Positions 6,803-15,576 of a stretch of 64,000 bases of DNA are shown here, one piece after another. The DNA lies in NCBI GenBank assembly GCA_046299555.1, contig JBKBHS010000001.1, positions 1,364,001 to 1,428,000 of the forward strand, in the 5' to 3' direction. Origin of the DNA: CALKJP01 sp046299555. GTDB lineage: Bacteria > Bacteroidota > Bacteroidia > JACCXN01. How positions within the stretch are numbered: position 1 is the first letter of the stretch; every line of letters starts with the position of its first letter. The position numbers were made by a program, and so were the translations under genes. The notes below the pieces were generated by a model, which was given only the letters and a program-made list of their open reading frames with translations, did not search any database and was not told the origin of the DNA.

Positions 6803-8503
6803 CTATCTAAATTCATAATCTACACCAAAAACTTGTGTTAATAAAGTTTGTGGTGCATCTAAAATTTTTGCTGCCTGTGGAGGAGTAGGTGTTACCGGTG
6901 AATTATTTTTTAAATAATCTATCATTACTGAGTGCAAGGTATATGGTGTGTTTTTTGCATTTTTTACGCCTTTAATTCTACATAACATATCTTCAGGATC
7001 GCCATCACGCTCACAGGCTGCTATACGGTAAGTTTTATTTTCATCTAAAGGGTGTCCGGCAATTTTTACTTCTTGCACTCGCTTCCCATTTTCTTCGAAT
7101 GCTTTAAACGACATTTCCATTCCTTTAAATTTTATTACCCATCCACCAAAGCGTTTTGAGGCATCTTTTGCAAATACATTATTTAATTCTTTTTCCAGCC
7201 AGTCTTTTATTTGTTTTCCGGTAACGGTACCGGTACGAACAGTGCTATCAACTGGCAACATATCAAAAACAAATCCTTCCGTAATTGGAATGTTTCCTGT
7301 TTTATCTCTTGTAGTTCTTGGAGGACAAAAACGGAAACCATTCGATAATACAATATCTACATCATCGCCCAGTTTCCATTTTAATGCATCCAAAATCATT
7401 GTATCTATTGGGTTTTCAACTACAAAATAGCGATACAATGGAATGGTACTATAACCAATTACATTGTAAATATTCTTTTCAAAAGGTGCTTCGTTTTGTT
7501 TAATAACTTCAGTTATGTGTTTATCGGCTTTAATTTTATCAGCATTAATTTCTACTAATTCGTATTGGTCAGCTATTACTTTTCCATTTTGAATTTTTAA
7601 TTCCAGCTTTCCAACAAACGAACCAAATGCACCGGGTTCAACTACTTTTGCATATTTTCCTTGTATTGGTTTACGAACTCGCTCATGCGTATCGCCTCCT
7701 AAAATGTAATCTACACCTTTACATTCGGGCAAATTAGAAAGATGTATTTGCTGCGATAAACCTAAATGTGCAATCATTATTACATAAGCACATTGTTCCT
7801 GATTTCGTAATACATCAACATAATGTGCCAGATTTTCTTCTGGCGCAGTGTAAACTATACCCTTGCTATAATTGGGTGATTGGCGTAATGGAACCAATGG
7901 ATCGGTGTATCCAATAAAACCAATTTTTACACCTGCTACATGCCATATATGATAAGGTTGAAAAATTAATTCTCCTTTTTTACCATCACCTAAATCGTGA
8001 TACATATTTGCGCAAATTTTTGGAGCATTTAGTGCACCCATTAATTTTTGCATGTTTTGTTTATAGTATATTACTTCCCAATTTCCCGGCAAATACAAAT
8101 CATAGTTTATAGCATTTAAAATGGGAACTATTGCTTTTCCTGTAGTTTTTACAGAAAGCTCGCTTCCTTGAAACATATCTCCTGTATCTATGATAAATGT
8201 ATTTTTATTTTTCTTTTTTTCTTGTTTGAAAAATGTTGCAAGTTGAGCATAACCACCTGTTTTTCTGAATACAGTTTGATTGTTTTCCCAAAACAATTCA
8301 TCGTGCGGATGTACCTGACAGTGTACATCGGTAGTTTGTAAAATATTTAATGTTATAACATCATTTGGATTATGATTTTCTTCATGAGTTATTTTTTCAT
8401 CAGTTTGATTTATAGAAGCCAAAAGAGGATTAGCTGAAATTACGCCTGCGCCCACTCCAAGAGTTCCCAGTTGTTTTAAAAATGTTCTGCGTTGCTTTGT
8501 CAT
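6803..8503 (-). CDS. soxB: SoxB-like thiosulfohydrolase, Tat-exported
   Basis: The 566-residue product begins with a Tat signal (QRRTFLKQLG) and then a two-domain 5'-nucleotidase/SoxB fold. Metal ligands are visible: D59 and H61 (TTDVHCQ), D109 (DTGD), N141 in LPGNWE, H246 (IAHLG) and H273 (GDTHE). The GNWE motif in place of the GNHE of ordinary nucleotidases is typical of SoxB. Known SoxB enzymes hydrolyse the sulfate from SoxY-bound thiosulfonate in the periplasm using two Mn ions. No SoxYZ, SoxAX or SoxCD gene lies in the window, so either these are elsewhere or this SoxB works on another carrier. It sits 31 bases after the cytochrome gene. Confidence 0.85.
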   Translation of the reverse strand: MTKQRRTFLKQLGTLGVGAGVISANPLLASINQTDEKITHEENHNPNDVITLNILQTTDVHCQVHPHDELFWENNQTVFRKTGGYAQLATFFKQEKKKNKNTFIIDTGDMFQGSELSVKTTGKAIVPILNAINYDLYLPGNWEVIYYKQNMQKLMGALNAPKICANMYHDLGDGKKGELIFQPYHIWHVAGVKIGFIGYTDPLVPLRQSPNYSKGIVYTAPEENLAHYVDVLRNQEQCAYVIMIAHLGLSQQIHLSNLPECKGVDYILGGDTHERVRKPIQGKYAKVVEPGAFGSFVGKLELKIQNGKVIADQYELVEINADKIKADKHITEVIKQNEAPFEKNIYNVIGYSTIPLYRYFVVENPIDTMILDALKWKLGDDVDIVLSNGFRFCPPRTTRDKTGNIPITEGFVFDMLPVDSTVRTGTVTGKQIKDWLEKELNNVFAKDASKRFGGWVIKFKGMEMSFKAFEENGKRVQEVKIAGHPLDENKTYRIAACERDGDPEDMLCRIKGVKNAKNTPYTLHSVMIDYLKNNSPVTPTPPQAAKILDAPQTLLTQVFGVDYEFR

Positions 8504-8534
8504 AACTAATCTTCTTTATAAAATTTATAAAAAT

Positions 8535-9560
8535 TTATTTTTTATTTTTCTTTTTGGCTTCAGCAATAGGTTGAAATGGTCCGTATTTGTGTTGTTCTTC
8601 GCTAAATTCATCTGCATAAGGACCAAATGGATGATCAATAGGTTTCCCTGAAATATCTGGCCAATCTTTGCTTAAATCTTTAGATGGGCGTGGCTGTGAG
8701 TTTACAAAAGCTGCCACATCCCATGCTTCTTCATCGGTTAATTCAGGATTGGTATGATTTACGCCTTGAGGCATATTGTATTTTACATAGCCGGCAAATC
8801 TTGATAAACGATATAAACCTGCACCAATATTATAACTATTTTCTCCCCATAATGGAGGGTAAGTATATCCCCACCCTTCCGGATTTTTTAATCCTTGTCC
8901 ATCCGGTTGATGACAGCTTTGGCATTTTTCTTTATATACCAATTTCCCTTTTTCAGGATTAGCCGCTCTGTTTAAATAAGGAACTTTGTAAATCCCTGTT
9001 CCATTTGGTGTTACTCCCTTTGGAACTCCTGTTCCTAACCAATTAATGTAAGCTACAATAGCTCTCATTTCTTTGCTATTTTCATCAAGAGCTTTGCCAT
9101 TTAAACTACGTTCAAAACAATCGTTTACTCGTTTTTCAATACTTTCAATTGTACCTGAACGTTCTCTGAATTTTGGATAAGTTGAAGCTACAGCAAAATA
9201 ATTATTTCCCCATGGTTTTGTACCTGCATCTTGATGGCAATTTTGGCAATTTAAACCATTGCTTACTTGTGCAACTTTTCCTTTTGGGCCTAAATAATAA
9301 GCTGTATTTCGAATTAAATCGCTTCCGTACTTAACTAATTCACCTTCTTTGCCAAATGGTAATGTAGAAGCATCGGGAACTTTATGCATGCTTAAATTTA
9401 TTTCGCTTTGGTTTATTTCTGATACTGTTTCGCTCGATTCTAATGAAATTACTGTTGATACAATAATAGCAACAACAGCAAGCAAAGTTACAATTGCAAC
9501 TACTTCACCTTTGGCTAAGTCGGCTCCTATTTTAGATAAAATTTCACCTTTATTTTTCAT
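8535..9560 (-). CDS. Membrane-anchored TsdA-like dihaem cytochrome c
   Basis: The 341-residue protein has one N-terminal membrane segment (about residues 20-40) without a clear cleavage site, then two c-type haem sites, CQNCH at 105-109 and CQSCH at 213-217. The first domain matches thiosulfate dehydrogenase/tetrathionate reductase TsdA: C148 lies 43 residues after C105 in NDCFERSLNG, the place of the cysteine that binds haem 1 iron in TsdA. M263 (YNMPQG) is a candidate ligand of haem 2. TsdA joins two thiosulfates to tetrathionate or does the reverse. The anchor suggests electron transfer with the membrane chain. It lies 12 bases after the rhodanese gene and before soxB. Confidence 0.82.
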   Translation of the reverse strand: MKNKGEILSKIGADLAKGEVVAIVTLLAVVAIIVSTVISLESSETVSEINQSEINLSMHKVPDASTLPFGKEGELVKYGSDLIRNTAYYLGPKGKVAQVSNGLNCQNCHQDAGTKPWGNNYFAVASTYPKFRERSGTIESIEKRVNDCFERSLNGKALDENSKEMRAIVAYINWLGTGVPKGVTPNGTGIYKVPYLNRAANPEKGKLVYKEKCQSCHQPDGQGLKNPEGWGYTYPPLWGENSYNIGAGLYRLSRFAGYVKYNMPQGVNHTNPELTDEEAWDVAAFVNSQPRPSKDLSKDWPDISGKPIDHPFGPYADEFSEEQHKYGPFQPIAEAKKKNKK

Positions 9561-9572
9561 AAATATTTTAAA

Positions 9573-9959
9573 TTATTTAGCTAAAGGTTTATTGTTTGAC
9601 TGCCAAGCACCAATTCCTCCTTGTAAATCGTAAATGGTTTTAAAGCCATTTTTAGATAATATTTGTGCAGCACTTTTGCTTCTATTTCCTGAACGGCAGT
9701 ATATATACACTGGTTTAGTTTTATCTAATTTATTTATTTCTTGTTCAAATGTAGAACTATAAATATTAATATTTTTAGCCCCTTTTATGTAGCCTTGTTG
9801 AAATTCTTCTGGAGTGCGTACATCGATTAATTGTATATTCTTTTCAGAAAGAATTTTCTTTTCAAAATCATTTGCATTTAAAACATTAGCTTGTTGAGCA
9901 AAATTGCAATTTGTAAAAAACAATAATGCAATCACTGTAATTGGGGTATACTTTTTCAT
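9573..9959 (-). CDS. Exported rhodanese, first gene of sulfur operon
   Basis: The 128-residue protein carries a signal peptide (cleavage near NFA-QQ) and a single rhodanese domain with the active-site loop CRSGNRS (C88). Rhodaneses take sulfane sulfur onto the loop cysteine and pass it to an acceptor. Export places it beside SoxB and the cytochrome. It is the first gene of the operon; the CRP/FNR-like palindrome and -7 box lie directly upstream. A second secreted rhodanese of identical length and the same cysteine position is encoded at 28184. Confidence 0.88.
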   Translation of the reverse strand: MKKYTPITVIALLFFTNCNFAQQANVLNANDFEKKILSEKNIQLIDVRTPEEFQQGYIKGAKNINIYSSTFEQEINKLDKTKPVYIYCRSGNRSKSAAQILSKNGFKTIYDLQGGIGAWQSNNKPLAK

Positions 9960-9976
9960 AAGTTATAATTTTTATG

Positions 9977-9984
9977 CAAAAATA
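9977..9984 (-). promoter_or_regulatory. -7 element of first sulfur operon
   Basis: On the minus strand this reads TATTTTTG and fits TAnnTTTG. It is followed by CAT. No TTG lies at the usual -33 distance; the CRP/FNR-like palindrome ends 21 bases upstream, so the promoter may depend on an activator. The box is 17 bases before the ATG at 9959. Confidence 0.6.
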
Positions 9985-10005
9985 CTTTTGACAAATTATA
10001 ATTTC

Positions 10006-10021
10006 TGTAACAAGTATCACA
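10006..10021 (-). promoter_or_regulatory. CRP/FNR-like operator of first sulfur operon
   Basis: Minus-strand sequence TGTGATACTTGTTACA, an imperfect 16-base palindrome of the form TGTRAYA-NN-TRTYACA. Its centre is 29 bases from the start of the -7 element, which puts it near -41 relative to the expected transcription start. The second sulfur operon has the same element with 14 of 16 bases identical and one base more of spacing. Confidence 0.6.
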
Positions 10022-10024
10022 TTT

Positions 10025-10050
10025 AATGAAATTACTTTTATAATTTCATT
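10025..10050. promoter_or_regulatory. Inverted repeat in divergent intergenic region
   Basis: Two perfect 10-base arms, AATGAAATTA (10025-10034) and TAATTTCATT (10041-10050), flank a 6-base spacer. The repeat lies 3 bases from the CRP/FNR-like palindrome and about 100 bases before the glycosyltransferase ATG. It could bind a second regulator of either divergent gene. It has no T run and is not placed like a terminator. Confidence 0.45.
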
Positions 10051-10146
10051 TACAATTACAAGCTAACTTTTGATTTTACTAAGTATTTAATTAATTCGAT
10101 TTTTGTTTAAAATTTACTTTTAAAATAACTTAAGAATCAGCTAAGA

Positions 10147-11574
10147 ATGATTTACAATTCAATTAACCGTGCTCTTTGGGTATTTACTATAGGCATAATT
10201 ATACTATTAATTCTCCCACGTCTTATCCAAGATGGAATGTTCTTGGATGGAATGTTATACAGTGCTGTTTCTCATAATTTTGCTAAAGGTCACGGTACTT
10301 TCTGGTTTCCTCATTTTAGCTTTACACATCATAATCACTTTCATGAACAACCGCCCTTAATGTTTGCATTACAAGGATGGTTTTTTAAAATTTTGGGCGA
10401 TAGCATGTATGTTGAGCGTTTTTATTCATTCCTTTTTGCTTTACTGAATGCATTTCTAATTCATAAAATTTGGTTGCTACTTTTTAAAAACGATGTTAAA
10501 ACACAGAAATTGAGTTGGCTTCCTGTATTGCTTTGGATAATTATTCCTGTTTGTTTTTGGGGATTTGCCAACAATATTGAAGAGAATACCATGTCGTTTT
10601 TTTGCTTGCTAAGTGTATTTTTTACTTTAAAATCAATTTTATCTAATAATATATTTTGGTTATTTTTATCCGGAATAGCAATTGTTTTAGCAACATTAAC
10701 CAAAGGGCTTCAAGGCTCATTTGTTTTAATGTTTCCTTTCTTTTGGTCTGTTTTTAATTACGATAAATTTTCTTTTAAAAAAGGATTTTTGTGGAGCTTA
10801 ATATTGTATATAATTCCTGCAATCATTTATTTATTATTGTTGTTAGATGATTCTATTAAAGAAAGTTTAACACGCTATTTCGTAAATAGAGTTTTAAACT
10901 CTATACAAAATGTTTCAAATGTTGAAAATCGCTTTTATTTATTAGGAAGACTATTTGTTGAGCTTTCAATTCCTTTAGTAATTGCATTTATTATTTGGCT
11001 AATCAACAAAAAGGAAAATCAAAAAATAAATTTTAAACTTTATAAAAATGAAGCTTTATCATTTATGTTACTAGGTTTTTCAGGTTCATTGCCATTAATG
11101 ATTACCTTAGAACAAAGAGGTTTTTATTTAAATAATTCGTTTCCATATTTTGCCATTGCTATTGCTTTAACTATTGCTCCTAAAGTATTGCTACTGATTT
11201 CACATTTGGAATTAAATAGTAAAGCAAAAAAGATTCTCTTAAGTATTTCTGTTTTAGTTTTACTTAGTAGTATTTTAATGACAGTTTTAAATTTTGGTAA
11301 AACAGGTCGCGATGCAGATAAATTACACGATGTATATTTAATTGGTAAGCATGTTCCTTATGGAAGTATAATTAGCGTTCCTCACTTTATGCATAGCGAA
11401 TGGACTTTGCAGTGTTATTTTATTAGATATTTTTATATCAGTTTAGATTCAAAAAATAGTGAGCAAGCTTATTTTTTAAAATATAAAAAAGATGACGTTA
11501 GAGTTCCAGATGGTTATCAATTATTAGATATTGGAACAATAACATTTGATGTATATAAAAAAGCCCATTCTTAA
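10147..11574 (+). CDS. GT39-type membrane glycosyltransferase
   Basis: The 475-residue protein is strongly hydrophobic, with about ten predicted membrane helices. The first periplasmic loop (LIQDGMFLDGMLYSAVSHNF) carries acidic residues where ArnT/dolichyl-phosphate mannosyltransferase relatives have their catalytic Asp. Such enzymes move a sugar from a polyprenyl-phosphate donor to lipid or protein on the outer face of the inner membrane. The acceptor cannot be told from context, since the neighbours are a divergent sulfur operon and convergent purL. The last codons (KKAHS, stop) lie inside a terminator hairpin. Confidence 0.72.
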   Translation: MIYNSINRALWVFTIGIIILLILPRLIQDGMFLDGMLYSAVSHNFAKGHGTFWFPHFSFTHHNHFHEQPPLMFALQGWFFKILGDSMYVERFYSFLFALLNAFLIHKIWLLLFKNDVKTQKLSWLPVLLWIIIPVCFWGFANNIEENTMSFFCLLSVFFTLKSILSNNIFWLFLSGIAIVLATLTKGLQGSFVLMFPFFWSVFNYDKFSFKKGFLWSLILYIIPAIIYLLLLLDDSIKESLTRYFVNRVLNSIQNVSNVENRFYLLGRLFVELSIPLVIAFIIWLINKKENQKINFKLYKNEALSFMLLGFSGSLPLMITLEQRGFYLNNSFPYFAIAIALTIAPKVLLLISHLELNSKAKKILLSISVLVLLSSILMTVLNFGKTGRDADKLHDVYLIGKHVPYGSIISVPHFMHSEWTLQCYFIRYFYISLDSKNSEQAYFLKYKKDDVRVPDGYQLLDIGTITFDVYKKAHS

Positions 11575-11588
11575 GAATGGGCTTTTTT
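11557..11588. terminator. Bidirectional terminator containing a stop codon
   Basis: Arms GCCCATTC (11563-11570) and GAATGGGC (11575-11582) close a 4-base loop, with A and T runs of six on the two sides. The TAA stop (11572-11574) of the glycosyltransferase gene falls in the loop, so the hairpin is partly coding. On the minus strand it serves purL, which ends at 11608. Confidence 0.9.
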
Positions 11589-11607
11589 AAGGAAAATGAA
11601 TATTAAT

Positions 11608-13866
11608 TTATTCTGTAATTAATTTTTCTAAAGCATTATCATAAATAGAGGCAGCTTCTTCTACGGTCATGTATGTTTCATCATCAATTACAAATTTCCC
11701 TTTTTTGGTAACTTCTCCTAAAACGATAAAAGGAATTTTAGATTTAACCATATAATCAACAAAGGCATCTTCTTGTTTTTTAGAAACAGAAACGATTACT
11801 CTTCCTTGTGATTCACCAAATAAAAAGGCATCTTGACGAATTTCGCTGTCGGTTAAAACATCAAATCCTAATTTATTGGGCATAGCAGCTTCTGCCAATG
11901 CAACAAATATACCACCTTCAGAAACATCGTGCGCTGATTGTATTAAACCTTTTTCAATTACTTTAATTAAGGTTTGTTGCATATCGTATTCTTTATCTAA
12001 ATCAAAATATGGAGCAGGAGATAGTTTTACTCCATGATACGAATACAAATATTCTGAGCAGTTAATATCTTCAACACGCTCTCCAATTAAATATATTTTA
12101 TCACCGGCATTTTTAAAGGCTAAGCTTGTAGCTGTTTTTTTATTAGGTAAAATACCCAACATACCAATTGTTGGAGTAGGGAATACCGCATTGCTTACAT
12201 TTCCGCCCGCTTTACCTACACTTGATGATTGATTGTAAAAACTCACATTTCCGCCTGTTACAGGGGTTTTAAATTTAGTACAAGCTTTACCCATTCCTTT
12301 TATAGAACCCACAAACTGCCAGTAAACTTCAGGGTTATACGGGTTACCAAAATTTAAACAATTGGTAATGGCGCTTGGTAAACCTCCGGAGCAAACAATA
12401 TTTCTGGCTGCTTCAGCAACTGCAATAGCACAGCCTGTTTCAGGATCAGCATATATGTAGCGGCTATTGCAATCTACTGTTAGAGCAATAGCTTTTTCTG
12501 TTCCTTTAATATTTACAATAGCTGCATCAGTAGGGAAGTTAGTACTCATATTTACAGTTCCTACCATGCTGTCATATTGTTCGTAAACCCAACGTTTAGA
12601 AGCAATGTTAGGATGAGCCAATAAGAATTTTGCAACCTCTTTTAAATTTTCAGGTTCTTCCACTTGGTTAATGTTGAATTTTTTTGTTTCAGCAAAATAG
12701 GCAGGTTCTTTATATTCTCGATGATATACGGGAGCTCCCCCACCTAATACTAATGATTCAGCAGGTACATCTGCAACTAATTCGCCATTCATGTAATATT
12801 TTAAACGGTCGCTTTTGGTAACTTCTCCAATTTGCGCACAGTTTAAATCCCATTTTTCAAATATTTTTTTTACTTCTTCTTCACGTCCTTTTTTAACAAC
12901 AATCAACATGCGTTCTTGCGATTCCGATAGTAAAAATTCATAAGGCTTCATTCCTTCTTGACGTGCCGGAACTTTATCTAAATAGATATTCATTCCATGT
13001 TTCCCTTTAGCGCTCATTTCAGAGGTTGAGCAAGCTATCCCTGCTGCTCCCATATCTTGCATACCAACAACAGCACCGGTCTTAATAACTTCTAATGTCG
13101 CTTCTAGTAGTAATTTTTCTTGAAAAGGATCTCCTACTTGTACTGCCGGTAAATCATTAGCAGAATCTTCTGTAATATCTTTTGATGCAAATGCAGCACC
13201 GTGAATACCATCTTTTCCGGTTGATGAACCTACAATAAAAACAGGATTTCCTTCGCCATAAGAAATTGCTGAAACAGTTTCTCCAACCTTAACTATTCCA
13301 ACCGACATGGCGTTTACTAAAGGATTAGTGTTGTAACAATCATCAAAAAATACTTCTCCACCAACAGTAGGAACTCCAAATGCATTTCCATAATCTCCAA
13401 TACCTTTTACAACACCTTTAATCAGCCATTTTGTTCTATCTAGTTTTAAATTACCAAAACGAAGTGAGTTTAATTGAGCAATTGGGCGAGCTCCCATTGT
13501 AAAAATATCACGGTTAATACCTCCTACACCTGTTGCTGCCCCTTGGTATGGCTCTAATGCACTGGGATGATTATGCGATTCAATTTTAAATGCACAAGCT
13601 AATCCATCTCCAATATCAACTAAACCGGCATTTTCTTCACCGGCTTTTGCTAACATATGAGGTCCGTCTTTGGGCAATGTTTTTAACCAAACTATTGAGT
13701 TTTTATATGAGCAGTGCTCACTCCACATCACTGAGTAAATACTCAATTCTGTAAAATTGGGCGTTCGCCCTAGTATTTCTTTTATTTTTTCAAATTCTTC
13801 AGGTAATAAACCTAATTCTTTTGCTGTTTCAACGGTTACTTGTACTTGTTCTGTTGTTGTTGACAT
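11608..13866 (-). CDS. purL: Phosphoribosylformylglycinamidine synthase subunit PurL
   Basis: The 752-residue length and sequence match the short PurL form that works with separate PurQ and PurS. YSVMWSEHCSYKNS is the N-terminal signature, KIESHNHPSA the metal and ATP site, and GVGGINRDIF and GMQDMGAAGI further glycine-rich motifs. The enzyme makes formylglycinamidine ribonucleotide from FGAR, glutamine-derived ammonia and ATP in purine synthesis. It lies in an apparently single-gene unit downstream of gatB with a 162-base gap, and ends at the bidirectional terminator. Confidence 0.97.
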   Translation of the reverse strand: MSTTTEQVQVTVETAKELGLLPEEFEKIKEILGRTPNFTELSIYSVMWSEHCSYKNSIVWLKTLPKDGPHMLAKAGEENAGLVDIGDGLACAFKIESHNHPSALEPYQGAATGVGGINRDIFTMGARPIAQLNSLRFGNLKLDRTKWLIKGVVKGIGDYGNAFGVPTVGGEVFFDDCYNTNPLVNAMSVGIVKVGETVSAISYGEGNPVFIVGSSTGKDGIHGAAFASKDITEDSANDLPAVQVGDPFQEKLLLEATLEVIKTGAVVGMQDMGAAGIACSTSEMSAKGKHGMNIYLDKVPARQEGMKPYEFLLSESQERMLIVVKKGREEEVKKIFEKWDLNCAQIGEVTKSDRLKYYMNGELVADVPAESLVLGGGAPVYHREYKEPAYFAETKKFNINQVEEPENLKEVAKFLLAHPNIASKRWVYEQYDSMVGTVNMSTNFPTDAAIVNIKGTEKAIALTVDCNSRYIYADPETGCAIAVAEAARNIVCSGGLPSAITNCLNFGNPYNPEVYWQFVGSIKGMGKACTKFKTPVTGGNVSFYNQSSSVGKAGGNVSNAVFPTPTIGMLGILPNKKTATSLAFKNAGDKIYLIGERVEDINCSEYLYSYHGVKLSPAPYFDLDKEYDMQQTLIKVIEKGLIQSAHDVSEGGIFVALAEAAMPNKLGFDVLTDSEIRQDAFLFGESQGRVIVSVSKKQEDAFVDYMVKSKIPFIVLGEVTKKGKFVIDDETYMTVEEAASIYDNALEKLITE

Positions 13867-14028
13867 TTTTTATTGTATTAATTTTAAATGAAAAATTAGA
13901 AATTTAAGATTGAAAATTATGATGCTAAATTTTGTATAATAAATCATCTTCGTCTTTCGTCATTTTGTCTTTTGTCTTATTTTTTATAAATATTTGCTAA
14001 CTGTTAACTGTTATGTGCCAATTGTGCA

Positions 14029-15474
14029 TTAACTTTCCAGTTTCTCTCTTACTAATTGATTGGTTAATTTAGGATCGGCTTTCCCTTTTGAAAGTTTCAT
14101 TACTTCTCCAACAAATAAACCAAGTAATCCCTTTTTTCCTGCTTTGTATTCTTCAACTTTTTCGGGATATTTAGCTAAGACTTCTTCAATCATTGGCAGA
14201 ATAGAATCTGCATTACTTTCCTGTATCAAATTGTTTTCCTGCGCAATTTCCAATGGCAATTTTGAAGGATTTTCAATCAATAATGGAAATATTTTTTGCG
14301 ATGCTGTACTATGACTTACCTTTCCTTCTTCAATTAGATTTATCAATGATGCAATTGTTTGAGGGCTTAAAGGGAAATTGTTTATATGCAAGGCTCGTTC
14401 ATTTAAATATGATTTGATTTCACCCATTACCCAATTTGCTGCAGCTTTATAATTATTGCAATATTTTATAAGTTCTTCAAAATATAGTGCAATTTCTTTC
14501 GATTCGGTAAGCACAGCTGCATCATATGTACTTAGTTTAAATGTTTCTGTATATTTTTTGAATAATTCATCGGGTAATGGTGGTAATGTAGATTTAATTT
14601 TTTGCTTATATTCTTCAGTAACAATTACGGGTTGCAAATCAGGTTCAGGAAAATAGCGGTAATCATCAGCACCTTCTTTACTTCTTAAACTAAAGGTAGT
14701 GCCAGATACGGCATCAAAACTACGAGTTTCTTGAATAATTTTTTCTCCTTTTTCGAGTAATTCCGCTTGGCGTTTTATTTCGTACTCTATCGCACGTTGA
14801 ACATTGCGAATTGAGTTCATGTTTTTAACTTCTACTTTTGTTCCAAATACTTTACTTCCTTTGGGCATTATGGAAATATTGGCATCGCAACGCATGCTTC
14901 CTTCTTCCATATTCCCATCGCAAATTTCAAGATATCTTACTAATTTTCTAACTTCTGTAACGTATTGATATGCTTCTTCTCCCGACTTTATTTCCGGTTC
15001 TGAAACCATTTCTAATAATGGAACTCCGGCACGGTTTAAATCAATAAGGGTATCGTAAGGGTCTTGATCGTGCAGGCTTTTGCCGGCATCTTCTTCCATG
15101 TGTATTCGTGTAAGGTGAATGCGTTTTTCAACACCATCTTTGTTTTTAATGGTAATATAACCTCCGGTACAAATAGGTGTTTTATCTTGAGTTATTTGGT
15201 ATCCTTTAGGTAAATCCGCATAAAAATAATTTTTACGGGCATATCCGTTAAATTCGGTAATTTTGCAATTACATGCTAATCCAAGTTTAACGGCATACTC
15301 AATAACTTTTTTATTGGCTTTGGGTAAGGTACCGGGGTGCCCTAAAGAAATTACACTAACATTGGTATTGGGCAAATTCCCAAATTCAGTAGAGTCGGAT
15401 GAATATGCTTTAGATAAAGTGTTTAATTGTATATGAATTTCTAATCCGATTACGGCTTCGTATTTGTCTGTCAT
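14029..15474 (-). CDS. gatB: Asp/Glu-tRNA amidotransferase subunit GatB
   Basis: The 481-residue protein has the GatB start (YEAVIGLEIHIQLNT), the kinase core motifs including GHPGTLPKAN and RNYFYADLPKGYQIT, and the C-terminal YqeY-like tail (AANWVMGEIKSYL to NQLVREKL). GatB phosphorylates the side chain of Glu- or Asp-tRNA so that GatA-derived ammonia can convert it to the amide. gatA and gatC are not next to it, which is usual in Bacteroidota. The upstream 210 bases are shared with a divergent gene. Confidence 0.97.
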   Translation of the reverse strand: MTDKYEAVIGLEIHIQLNTLSKAYSSDSTEFGNLPNTNVSVISLGHPGTLPKANKKVIEYAVKLGLACNCKITEFNGYARKNYFYADLPKGYQITQDKTPICTGGYITIKNKDGVEKRIHLTRIHMEEDAGKSLHDQDPYDTLIDLNRAGVPLLEMVSEPEIKSGEEAYQYVTEVRKLVRYLEICDGNMEEGSMRCDANISIMPKGSKVFGTKVEVKNMNSIRNVQRAIEYEIKRQAELLEKGEKIIQETRSFDAVSGTTFSLRSKEGADDYRYFPEPDLQPVIVTEEYKQKIKSTLPPLPDELFKKYTETFKLSTYDAAVLTESKEIALYFEELIKYCNNYKAAANWVMGEIKSYLNERALHINNFPLSPQTIASLINLIEEGKVSHSTASQKIFPLLIENPSKLPLEIAQENNLIQESNADSILPMIEEVLAKYPEKVEEYKAGKKGLLGLFVGEVMKLSKGKADPKLTNQLVREKLES

Positions 15475-15576
15475 TTTGTATATAATAATAGGGGTGCAAT
15501 TTACAAATTTTAAATTTTGTTATTCAATTCAATTTATTGAATGTTTATATGTTTAATATCTCCCTTTTGTTTTTTA

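Noticed and set aside
13867..14028. Simple-sequence gap between gatB and purL with repeated GTCTTTCGTC-like and TAACTGTTAACTGTTA words
   Set aside because: The words are short and imperfect; I see no purine riboswitch, RNA gene or clear promoter there.
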